Part shown: positions 53,368-62,500 of the stretch, piece by piece
How positions within the stretch are numbered: the first letter of the stretch is position 1
How the letters are laid out: each line of letters opens with the position of its first letter
Assembly (NCBI GenBank): GCA_964523895.1
Contig: CAZGBJ010000009.1
Coordinates: 1 to 64,000, forward strand
DNA from: UBA7359 sp964523895
GTDB lineage: Bacteria; Pseudomonadota; Gammaproteobacteria; Eutrophobiales; Eutrophobiaceae
DNA length: 64,000 nt
Reading direction: 5' to 3'
Notes under the pieces: generated by a model
Seen by the model: the letters and a program-made list of their open reading frames with translations, nothing else
Told to the model about the DNA's origin: nothing
Database searches by the model: none
Program-made: the position numbers and the translations under genes

Positions 53368-55173
53368 TTATAAAGATTTCTTTATGCTTATCGATGGATA
53401 ATATTCACCCAACAGAGATCTGTTCCAACACCGACCTGTTGCCTTGCGCTCTTCTGCACTTGTAAAGGTATATTGATAAAAACGTGCACGAATACTAGAA
53501 GGTGGATCATCCGGAAACGGATTATGTTTGAATATTGCTGTAACAGGCTCACTATTTTGTAGCAATCTGACCAAAAGATTATATAACCAACGCTGCTGAT
53601 TCGGATTACTCAAAGCAGCAAACCACATTTGCCAATCTAGTCGCGGTTGATGTGGCGCAACCCAAGCGGGACATTTCTCCAGATTACCGGGTTTGTATTT
53701 AAACTGGTATTCCTGCCAGACACTGTTATCTGCACTGCCTTCGATTACGATTTCATTGCGCTGCTTAGTCATCACAGCAAAAGGACCATAAGAATTAACA
53801 ATACCGAATGGAGACAGGAAACGAGCCACCGCTGTACCTTGAATATTTCTATCACCAGCAATGATCTGACTTATTTGCATCGTACCCATGTATATACTGA
53901 TCAATGCCATTAACAATGCACAACTCGTTGCAACCATTCCAGTTTTTAAAGTATTGGAAGTTGGTATTACTAATAACAGCCGCTTCGGTATCAAACGTTT
54001 AATCGCGGCATCATCGAATAGAAACAGGCACATAAAAATAGTCAACAAATTAAAAAAATTGTAATTCCCAGTAAGCAGGATGATTATTTGAAATAAAATA
54101 AAACAAATACCCGCAACATGTCGAAATCGTCGTGGAGCAAAAAGTAAAAAAGGCACAATCAATTCAGTAATCAGAGTTAGCCCGCTCCCTGCCATTAACA
54201 TTGATTCCGGTAAATGATGTGCGTACCAGGATAGCGGTGTGGCAAGTGGTTGTGTTTCAAAATGATAATTAAGTGCTGTAAGACTATCCCAGCTTTTATC
54301 ACCACTAACGATTTTCACAACACCACCAAGAAACATAAAACGAAAAACCAACCAACGATATAGCCATACGATTATCGTCGATCCCCATGGCAGAAAGATT
54401 GCCAGAAATCCACATTCCAATAATAATAAATCCCATTGGAAGCTCATGAATACCTGACCGCCATTGACCAATGACAAATAGAGAATATAAAGCAGGATAA
54501 GACTGGTTCTTAACATCCGTCCAACGATCACTAATAAGGAAAGAACAACCCCGGCAATACAAACAAATTTGATAAAACCATCAACATGAGAAAACCAAAA
54601 TAACGTCGGCAAGCGTGTATAAGCATCTACACCTAATTGATCTTTAACAGCACTAAGAAAATATTCCAGCGGTAAAACACCATCAGCGCCAATCAATGCA
54701 CTTGCTTGTACAGCGAATGAGATAAATGCAATGAGATAAGTTAACCCTAAAAGACGCAAAAATAACCAGGTTATAAGGTGATAACGCGGCGGTTCAAAGT
54801 TCCTGCCCCAAAACAAGTGAGTAAAGATCCCCAACAAGCCTCGGTGTGTGGAAAAGAAACGATAACAAAACTCACTAAAAACCCCGAAGCCAGGCAAGAA
54901 ACGATAAAGAAACAACAAGATGGATTGCGGATGGATATCTCGATACAGACTATAGGTTGCTTTGGCACCTTTGCTGACTGTCCCATCGGCTTCAACCAGA
55001 TGAATAGCCGCTTCCAGATCTTCAACAGCAATATCCGGATAATCGTCTGCCGCTTCCTGATAAGGTTTGTAATTAACCTTGTCACCCGTCAGAAGCTGCC
55101 AGTAATTCACCCATTCCTGGCAAATACCGCACGCCCCATCGTACAAAAGCATTGCCGACCTTTGACTGTTCAT
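53368..55173 (-). CDS. DUF393 thiol oxidoreductase fused to lipase-maturation-factor domain
   Basis: 601 residues. Residues 1 to about 115 are a DUF393 (DCC) domain with LLYDGACGICQEW (CxxC at 15 and 18). The rest has about ten helices and the lipase-maturation-factor family motifs (WDLLLLECGFLAIFLPWGS; PRLDWQMWFAAL; NPFPDDPP). The LMF family assists folding of secreted lipases in eukaryotes; bacterial roles are unknown. The fusion joins a redox domain to that module. 67 bases upstream of the MauE-like gene, same strand. Confidence 0.88.
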   Translation of the reverse strand: MNSQRSAMLLYDGACGICQEWVNYWQLLTGDKVNYKPYQEAADDYPDIAVEDLEAAIHLVEADGTVSKGAKATYSLYRDIHPQSILLFLYRFLPGFGVFSEFCYRFFSTHRGLLGIFTHLFWGRNFEPPRYHLITWLFLRLLGLTYLIAFISFAVQASALIGADGVLPLEYFLSAVKDQLGVDAYTRLPTLFWFSHVDGFIKFVCIAGVVLSLLVIVGRMLRTSLILLYILYLSLVNGGQVFMSFQWDLLLLECGFLAIFLPWGSTIIVWLYRWLVFRFMFLGGVVKIVSGDKSWDSLTALNYHFETQPLATPLSWYAHHLPESMLMAGSGLTLITELIVPFLLFAPRRFRHVAGICFILFQIIILLTGNYNFFNLLTIFMCLFLFDDAAIKRLIPKRLLLVIPTSNTLKTGMVATSCALLMALISIYMGTMQISQIIAGDRNIQGTAVARFLSPFGIVNSYGPFAVMTKQRNEIVIEGSADNSVWQEYQFKYKPGNLEKCPAWVAPHQPRLDWQMWFAALSNPNQQRWLYNLLVRLLQNSEPVTAIFKHNPFPDDPPSSIRARFYQYTFTSAEERKATGRCWNRSLLGEYYPSISIKKSL

Positions 55174-55410
55174 AGCACCCCAGACATTAATGACACGAGA
55201 GTTCTAATGTAATGCAAAGTCAGTCATGGGAAAAGGCTAGAATCCTAATCAGTGCCTACATAATTCAAGATTCAAGACCTGCACCCGAATTATAAAAAGG
55301 CTCAAATATTCTGAATCTTTCATACATTATTAAACAAAAAGACAATCAGTTTTGTCCAATATTAAGTTATACTAAACAGACAATAAATATTATTTCTTTT
55401 TCTTAAATAT

Positions 55411-56292
55411 ATGTTTTATAGACAAAAATTATTAATGGCTTTACTTGAAATATTCGGAGGCCATCTACCCAGCAAAGATTTACAGAAGTATCTCTTTCTC
55501 TACACGAAACTCTGTGAAAAAGAAAAAAGCTACTATTTTGTACCTTATAAATATGGATGTTTCTCATTTCAGTCATATAAGGATAAAAGTAAATTAATTG
55601 AACTAGGTCATTTAAAAGATGGGCAAAACTGGGAGATTCGTGATGCGCGTAAAAAATACAGTAAACTATTGAAAAATGATGAAATTAAAAAATTAAAACT
55701 ATTTAACGAACGATATAAGCACCTTAAAGGCAAAAAGCTTATTCATCACATTTATAAAAATTATCCCTACTATGCTATTAACAGCTTAATTGCTAAAGAT
55801 ATATTGAATGATGTAGAGCTGAACAATGTTAGAGCAGAAGAAATAAATATTAAAGCTCCTACCTTAGCAACGATTGGATATGAGGGAATATCATTTGAAG
55901 AATACCTAAATAAACTAATTAGAAATGACATTAAACTGCTCGTTGATGTCAGGCGTAACCCGATAAGTAGAAAATATGGTTTTTCAAAAAAAACATTATC
56001 TTCCTCATTAGAAAGTCTAAATATAAAATATATTCATATGCCAGAACTTGGTATTGATTCTACACAGAGAAAATCATTGGTAACCAATTCTGATTATAAA
56101 AAATTATTTAAACAATACAGTAAAGATATAGCTTTAAATAACAACGCAACATCAGCACTTCATAGTTTATTCAATACATATAAGAGAATAGCATTAACCT
56201 GCTTTGAGTATGATCATAATATGTGTCATAGAGGAACTCTTGCAAATTTTGTACATAATAAATTCGATAAAATACCAATAGAGCATATATAA
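55411..56292 (+). CDS. DUF488 protein with N-terminal helical domain
   Basis: 293 residues. Residues about 1-110 form a charged helical domain (SKDLQKYLFLYTKLCEK, YYFVPYKYGCFSFQSYKDKS) that resembles Panacea/SocA-like or winged-helix modules. Residues about 148-290 are DUF488: LATIGYEGISFEEYL, VDVRRNPISRKYGFS and the typical CFEYDHNMCHRGTLA. Catalytic role unknown. AT-rich relative to neighbours. No obvious ribosome binding site. Four bases before its partner. Confidence 0.82.
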   Translation: MFYRQKLLMALLEIFGGHLPSKDLQKYLFLYTKLCEKEKSYYFVPYKYGCFSFQSYKDKSKLIELGHLKDGQNWEIRDARKKYSKLLKNDEIKKLKLFNERYKHLKGKKLIHHIYKNYPYYAINSLIAKDILNDVELNNVRAEEINIKAPTLATIGYEGISFEEYLNKLIRNDIKLLVDVRRNPISRKYGFSKKTLSSSLESLNIKYIHMPELGIDSTQRKSLVTNSDYKKLFKQYSKDIALNNNATSALHSLFNTYKRIALTCFEYDHNMCHRGTLANFVHNKFDKIPIEHI

Positions 56293-56296
56293 CAAA

Positions 56297-57115
56297 ATGC
56301 CAATAGAAAGGATTCTAATTACAGTTAAAACATACCCTACGATTTCATCACGCTACGATGAGTTAGTCTGTACTGCAGGCTTAAGAGAAGATGGTTCATG
56401 GATACGTATTTTTCCAGTTCAGTATAGACAAATCGAAAATTACGAAAAAAAATACAAGAAATGGGAATGGATTGACATAAATATTGAGAAAAACACTTCC
56501 GACCATCGTGTTGAAAGTTTCAGACCACTTGATCAAGATTCGATATCTGTTGTTAATAGCGTTGGAACTGAACAGAATTGGTATATAAGAAAACAAATAG
56601 TTTTAGAAAATGGTAGTGTTTATCATGACCTTGATGAAATTATTTCTCTCAATAAACAAGGTATTCTCTCGTTAGCAACATTTAAACCTTCTAAAATATT
56701 AGGCTTTGATATAGAAGAAGATGATAGGGAATGGGATCCCGAAAAATTAAAAACTATTGAATTAAAAGCAAAACAAGGCGATCTATTTTCAGATACTCCA
56801 AATCTATTTAAAGTCGCTAAAAAGTTACCTTATAAATTTTCTTATAGATTTGAAGACTCGAAAGGAAAATCTTCAAAATTAATGATTGAAGATTGGGAAA
56901 TAGGCCAGCTATATTGGAATAGCTTAAAAAGATACAATGATGAGTCTATCGCTATACAAAAAGTAAAAGAAAAATACTTCGACGAATTTTTATCTAAAAA
57001 TGATTTATATTTATTTCTAGGTACGACAAAAGAGTGGGATAAAAGAGGTACAAACCCTTTCATAATAATTGGTGTTTTCTATCCACCAATAGAAATTCAA
57101 AACTCTTTGTTTTAA
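56297..57115 (+). CDS. Hypothetical protein paired with the DUF488 gene
   Basis: 272 residues. N-terminal ILITVKTYPTISSRYDELVC, then TAGLREDGSWIRIFPVQYR; C-terminal LYLFLGTTKEWDKRGTNPFI. Predicted soluble, mixed alpha/beta. I do not recognise a named family, but strongly patterned ends suggest a conserved one. It starts 4 bases after the DUF488 stop; together they look like a transferred two-gene cassette. Confidence 0.75.
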   Translation: MPIERILITVKTYPTISSRYDELVCTAGLREDGSWIRIFPVQYRQIENYEKKYKKWEWIDINIEKNTSDHRVESFRPLDQDSISVVNSVGTEQNWYIRKQIVLENGSVYHDLDEIISLNKQGILSLATFKPSKILGFDIEEDDREWDPEKLKTIELKAKQGDLFSDTPNLFKVAKKLPYKFSYRFEDSKGKSSKLMIEDWEIGQLYWNSLKRYNDESIAIQKVKEKYFDEFLSKNDLYLFLGTTKEWDKRGTNPFIIIGVFYPPIEIQNSLF

Positions 57116-57145
57116 AAGCTCTCAGCTAGCGCACTACTGCGTTAT

Positions 57146-57203
57146 AAAGCCGATCTAAAACCCTCACTTATTGTCTATAAGCTCCGGTTATTAAATCGGC
57201 TTT
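57146..57203. terminator. Inverted repeat with T-run after the DUF488 module
   Basis: AAAGCCGAT (57146-57154) pairs with ATCGGCTTT (57195-57203), with partial pairing inside (TAAAACC with GGTTATTA). TTTTT follows on the plus strand. It may terminate the DUF488 transcript or be part of a dispersed repeat. Confidence 0.5.
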
Positions 57204-57214
57204 TTGCCTTGTAT

Positions 57215-57509
57215 AGAATAATAGGGGACAGACCACGTTTTTCCAGGTTTTTGACTTGTCGAGAAACTAATCAGTATCACCTTTGGATATCCAGTTCTGC
57301 TTACTGTGCCAAACACGAAGAATTTCAATTTGTTTATCTTTTATACGATAAACAATTAAATAAGAATAATAGGGGACAGACCACGTTTTCCAGGTTTTTG
57401 ACTTATCGAGAAACTAATCCGTGTCACCTTTGGATATCCAATTCTGCTTACTGTGCCAAACACGAAGAATTTCAATCCGTTCATCCTTGACTCGATAAAC
57501 AATTAAATA
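57215..57509. repeat. Imperfect tandem repeat, 148 + 147 bp
   Basis: Copy 1 at 57215-57362 and copy 2 at 57363-57509, each beginning AATAATAGGGGACAGACCAC and each covering the 3' end of the ParE-like toxin gene. About a dozen differences. See the toxin remnant for the coding meaning. Confidence 0.88.
57267..57362 (-). pseudogene. ParE-like toxin, duplicated C-terminal fragment
   Basis: Reads LIVYRIKDKQIEILRVWHSK then QNWISKGDTD and stop; the intact toxin has LIVYRVKDERIEILRVWHSK. Differences are silent or conservative, so the fragment was once under coding selection and more likely comes from a related allele than from a recent copy-paste. Confidence 0.75.
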
Positions 57510-57710
57510 AGGTGTCTGTTGTACAACCCATTCGCGTGTTCCATCAACATGACCAGCGCGACCAATCTCGGGGTTCTCTGTTAACTTTTGGCTTGCTTCC
57601 CATACTTTCTGGGCAACATTTTTTGCAGCTTGGGGATTTTCTTGAGATATATAGGTTTGTGCTTCGATAAGATCAGCGAGTGCAGGATGAGTCCATTCAA
57701 CTTTCAACAT
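57414..57710 (-). CDS. parE: RelE/ParE-family toxin
   Basis: 98 residues. VEWTHPALADLIEAQTYISQ and the C-terminal LIVYRVKDERIEILRVWH are typical of ParE/RelE toxins; the family's members inhibit gyrase or cleave mRNA. Its start overlaps the antitoxin stop by 14 bases. Confidence 0.92.
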   Translation of the reverse strand: MLKVEWTHPALADLIEAQTYISQENPQAAKNVAQKVWEASQKLTENPEIGRAGHVDGTREWVVQQTPYLIVYRVKDERIEILRVWHSKQNWISKGDTD

Positions 57711-57897
57711 TTACACCCCAGCTTACGAATGCTTCCCGAACTTCATTTGCGTTAGCAAATTCGCCCCTGTCTGCTGCCCTGATGCCTGTTTCCACCGCAC
57801 GGCGGAAACGGACTTCTTCCAGGACATCATCCCAAGTCGCGTTATCCGGTAATTCTTCTGCCAGAGTATGTAATGTTTCTTTTAGATTCGCTGCCAT
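57697..57897 (-). CDS. parD: ParD-like antitoxin
   Basis: 66 residues from ATG 57895-57897, with AAGGA ahead; a longer frame upstream has no ribosome binding site. ELPDNATWDDVLEEVRFRRA then VETGIRAADRGEFANANEVR matches small antitoxins found with ParE-type toxins. TATAAT lies about 20-30 bases upstream (about 57918-57923). Confidence 0.88.
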   Translation of the reverse strand: MAANLKETLHTLAEELPDNATWDDVLEEVRFRRAVETGIRAADRGEFANANEVREAFVSWGVNVES

Positions 57898-57960
57898 AAA
57901 CTTATTCCTTAAGTTAATTATAGTCATTCCATGAACTGATACTACATTATTAATATTAAA

Positions 57961-57980
57961 AAGTACCCATATGGGCACTT
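57961..57980. promoter_or_regulatory. Near-perfect palindrome upstream of the toxin-antitoxin pair
   Basis: Arms AAGTACCCAT and ATGGGCACTT pair with one mismatch. It lies about 64 bases upstream of the antitoxin ATG, a good place for an autoregulatory operator. Confidence 0.45.
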
Positions 57981-58007
57981 CTATACGGGAGCAGGCAAGG
58001 TCGCTCT

Positions 58008-58047
58008 ATGATATCCCTATCATCGCGACACTTGTGCATCCATGCAC
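58008..58047. repeat. Two TCC-loop hairpins
   Basis: ATGATA-TCCC-TATCAT (58008-58023) and GTGCA-TCCA-TGCAC (58034-58047). Same loop design as hairpins in the left intergenic region and both MITE-like copies. Confidence 0.55.
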
Positions 58048-58066
58048 ATCGTCCATAAAGTATCGC

Positions 58067-59509
58067 CTATACAGGCGATGGTAAATCTGTCGATCCCATT
58101 AAAAATTTGTCTACGGCTGCGGCTGCGGAGCGGCCCTCTGCAATCGCCCATACAATCAAACTCTGACCATGCTGCATATCACCAGCAACAAACACACCTT
58201 CTACATTGGTCTGCCAGTTTTCGTGCCAGACATTTGTACGTTCGTTTAGATCAACGCCGAGTTGTTCTACCAAACCTGCTTTTTCTGCGCCGGTAAAACC
58301 CATTGCCAGGAAGACAAGATCGGCTTTTAACATTTTTTTACTTTTCGGTACGTCATTGAACATCATGCGTCCACCGGTGCGTTGTATTTCTACTTTGGTG
58401 AGTTCAAGATCGGTTAAGTTACCGTCTTCATCGCCATGAAATTTTTTCGTTTGTACTGAATAAACGCGATCACCACCTTCTTCGTGCGCTGATGCTGTGC
58501 GATAGATAAACGGCCATTGTGGCCAAGGGTTATCTTGTGCACGTTCTTTTGGTGGCTTCGGCATAATTTCCAGTGAGGTGACTGATGCGGCGCCTTGTCT
58601 GTGCGCAGTACCGATACAGTCTGCACCGGTATCACCACCGCCGATAACAATAACGTGTTTATCTTTTGCATTAATCAGTTCTTCTTCAGGGATGGTGTCG
58701 CCCATACAAACTCGATTTGATTGTGGCAAATATTCCATTGCCTGATACACGCCTTTTAATTCACGCCCGGGAATCGGTAAGTCACGACGCGCACTTGCGC
58801 CACCACTTAAGATTAAGGCATCAAATTCTTTCTTTAGATCATTGGCATCGATATCAACACCGATATGACTATTTGGTTTGAAGGTAACACCTTCTGCTTC
58901 CATTTGTTCCATACGACGATCAAGACGACGTTTTTCCATTTTGAATTCGGGAATACCGTAACGCATTAAACCGCCAATGCGATCAGAACGTTCAAACAAA
59001 GTAACATCGTGTCCGGCGCGTGCGAGTTGTTGCGCTGCTGCCATACCGGCAGGACCAGATCCTATGATGCCGACTTTTTTACCGGTTTTCTTTTCTGGAA
59101 TTTCCGGTTTGATCCAGCCGTTTTCAAAGGCTTTATCAATAATTGATAATTCAACCGCTTTAATGCTGACCGGGTCTTCATTAATACCAAGTACGCAAGA
59201 ACCTTCGCATGGCGCAGGACATAAAGTACCGGTGAATTCAGGAAAGTTATTCGTTGCATGCAACCGTTTAATAGCATCTGCCCATTGATCGCGATAAACC
59301 AAATCATTCCAATCTGGAATCATATTGCCTAATGGACAACCTTGATGACAAAACGGAATACCGCAGTCCATACAACGTGCCGCTTGTACTTTTAATGGCT
59401 CGACTGGCCAGGGTTGCATGACCTGTTTCCAATCTTTAACTCTTTCTTCTACTGGACGGTACGGTTGCTTCTCTCTTTCGTACTCCATGAATCCTGTAAT
59501 CTTACCCAT
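58067..59509 (-). CDS. gltD: Glutamate synthase small subunit GltD
   Basis: About 480 residues from ATG 59507-59509 (MGKITGFMEYERE); an upstream in-frame start lies inside gltB. Two N-terminal 4Fe-4S cysteine sets (CMDCGIPFCHQGCPLG; CPAPCEGSC), FAD site GSGPAGMAAA and NADPH site GGGDTGADC. Supplies electrons to GltB. Overlaps gltB by 8 bases. Confidence 0.96.
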   Translation of the reverse strand: MGKITGFMEYEREKQPYRPVEERVKDWKQVMQPWPVEPLKVQAARCMDCGIPFCHQGCPLGNMIPDWNDLVYRDQWADAIKRLHATNNFPEFTGTLCPAPCEGSCVLGINEDPVSIKAVELSIIDKAFENGWIKPEIPEKKTGKKVGIIGSGPAGMAAAQQLARAGHDVTLFERSDRIGGLMRYGIPEFKMEKRRLDRRMEQMEAEGVTFKPNSHIGVDIDANDLKKEFDALILSGGASARRDLPIPGRELKGVYQAMEYLPQSNRVCMGDTIPEEELINAKDKHVIVIGGGDTGADCIGTAHRQGAASVTSLEIMPKPPKERAQDNPWPQWPFIYRTASAHEEGGDRVYSVQTKKFHGDEDGNLTDLELTKVEIQRTGGRMMFNDVPKSKKMLKADLVFLAMGFTGAEKAGLVEQLGVDLNERTNVWHENWQTNVEGVFVAGDMQHGQSLIVWAIAEGRSAAAAVDKFLMGSTDLPSPV

Positions 59510-62500
59510 TGGCGGCCTCCATAATAGCTTCTTCTTCGGTGAGGCCTTTCTCCTTACCACGTTTAATTGCTGCAAGAACATTTTTATAGGCTGTAGGCAT
59601 GACTTTTACAAACTTACCTTGATAATCCTTCCAGTTCTTCAGAATATTTTCAGCAACGGTACTTTGTGTGTATTGAACATGATTGCTCAATAAGGTCTTA
59701 ACCTTATCAACATCTTCTTGTTCTTCTATTTTTTCTAATCCGATCATGCCGGTGTTGCAACGGATTTCAAAATCACCGTCTTCATCTAATACATAAGCTT
59801 CACCACCTGACATACCTGCAGCAAAGTTACGACCGGTTTTACCTATGATGACTGCGACACCGCCGGTCATGTATTCACAACCATGATCACCGACACCTTC
59901 AACAACTGCACTGACACCACTGTTGCGTACACAGAAACGTTCACCAGCGATACCGCGTAGATAGGCTTCACCACTGGTTGCACCGTAGAGTAATACGTTA
60001 CCGACTAGAATATTTTCTTCTGGGATAAAGGTTGAATGACGTGGCGGGTAAACAATAATCTTACCGCCGCATAAACCCTTACCAAGGTAATCATTTGAAT
60101 CACCTTCGAGCGTCATGGTGATACCGCTTGGTACGAATGCACCAAAACTCATACCGGCTGATCCATTGAAATGAATATTAATCGTATCGTCTGGCAACCC
60201 TTCCGCACCATAACGCTTGGTGATGTTATGTCCGAGGATGGTACCGACGGTTCGATCGGTATTCAGTACCGGCAGAATAATATCGACCTTCTCTTTATTC
60301 TCTAGTGCCGCTTTGCTTAATGGGACTAACTTGGTGACATCAAGTGATCGTTCCAGGCCATGGTCCTGTTCTTTAACCTGGTAGTATTTATCACCTGGAC
60401 GCAGTTCTGCTTTATACAAAATATTGCTGAAGTCGAGGCCTGCTGCTTTCCAATGATCGACGGCTTTATTTGTATCAAGCTTATCGACCTGACCGATCAT
60501 TTCATTAATCGTTCTAAATCCAAGTTGCGCCATGTATTCGCGAATTTCTTCAGCGATAAATTTAAAAAAGTTTTCAACGAACTCAGGTTGGCCTGTAAAT
60601 TTACGTGTGAGTTCCGGGTTCTGTGTCGCTACGCCAACAGGACAGGTATTCAGATGACAAACGCGCATCATGATACAACCCATCACAACAAGCGGTGCTG
60701 TTGCAAAACCGAATTCTTCTGCACCAAGTAAGGCTGCTATTACAACATCACGTCCGGTTTTTAACTGGCCATCAGTTTGTAAAACAATGCGATCACGTAA
60801 ACCATTCATAACCAACACTTGTTGTGATTCAGCTATACCTAATTCCCAAGGTAGGCCGGCGTGTTTTAATGAGCTGATGGGTGATGCACCGGTACCACCG
60901 TCATAACCGGAAACTAAAATCACATCGGAGTGACACTTTGCAACACCGGCTGCGACGGTACCGACACCGATTTCAGCAACCAGTTTAGTATGTATACGTG
61001 CTTTTGGATTTGAATTCTTTAAGTCATGAATTAACTGCGCTAGATCTTCAATTGAATAAATATCGTGATGTGGTGGTGGTGAAATTAGATCAACCCACGG
61101 TGTAGAACCCCGTACTTCTGCAATCCAGGGGTAGACTTTAGAGCCGGGTAACTGTCCGCCTTCTCCAGGCTTCGCACCTTGTGCCATTTTGATTTGAATA
61201 TCATCAGCATTGGTTAAGTAGTTACTGGTGACACCAAAACGACCAGAAGCAACTTGCTTGATCGCGCTTCTTCTTAAATCGCCATTGGCATCTGCAACAA
61301 AACGAGCAGGATTTTCACCACCTTCACCAGTATTTGATTTACCACCGATACGGTTCATTGCTATGGCTAAGGTTTCATGTGCTTGTCCACTAATCGAACC
61401 ATAAGACATCGCTCCGGTTGAAAAACGTTTCATGATGTTTTCTATCGGTTCGACTTCGTCTAGTGGAATGGCTTTATCAGCGAACTTAAATTCAAACATA
61501 CCGCGTAAAGTTGCACGATGTTCATTCTGATCATCAACACGGCTGGTATATTCTTTAAAGACTTCGAATTGGCCGGTACGGGTAGCGTGCTGAAGTTTAA
61601 AAACAGTATCAGGATTGAACAGGTGATATTCACCATCACGTCGCCACTGATATTCACCACCCCATTCTAATTCAGGTTCTTTTACTTCACGTTCCGGGAA
61701 GGCATTATGATGACGCATGTTCATTTCTTCTGCGACTATTTTCATACCGATACCGCCGATACGTGATGCTGTCCAGGTAAAGTATTTATCAACGAATGCT
61801 TTTTCTAAACCAATCGCTTCGAAGACTTGTGCACCACAATAAGATTGCACCGTAGAGATACCCATCTTCGCCATAATTTTCGTTAAGCCTTTGTTTACGG
61901 CTTTAATGAAATTCGCGACGGCTTTTTGATGTTCCATTTCAGGTAAGCGACCGTTACCGATCATGCTACCGAGTGTTTCAAAGGCGAGGTAAGGATTAAC
62001 AGCACCAACACCGTAACCGAGTAAGACGGCAAAGTGATGCACTTCTCTTGGCTCACCTGATTCAAGTACTAAACCGATTTGGGTACGCTTACCATTACGA
62101 ATTAAGTGATGATGAACGCCCGCTGTTGCGAGTAAGGCTGGAATACCTGTTTTGTTTTCATCAATACCGCGATCAGAAAGAATCACATAGCTATAACCGT
62201 CTTTAATCGCACTATCGACTTCTACATAAACGTCTTCTAATGCCTTATCCATTCCTGCACCACCCTCTGCAACGCTATATAAAATAGGAATGGTCTTGGT
62301 TTTAAAACCTGGAAGGTTTACATCTCGGATTTTTGCTAATTCTTCATTGGTTATAACGGGTGAATTTAATTTTATACGTCGACAACTTTCAGCGGCGGGT
62401 TTTAATAAGTTACCTTCTGGGCCAATTGTTATCGCAACCTGTGTAACGAGCTCTTCACGGATACCGTCTAAAGGTGGATTGGTCACTTGCGCGAACAATT

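Noticed and set aside
55380..55410. Strong promoter for the DUF488 gene
   Set aside because: TTATACT is -10-like, but no -35 at proper spacing; too weak to annotate.
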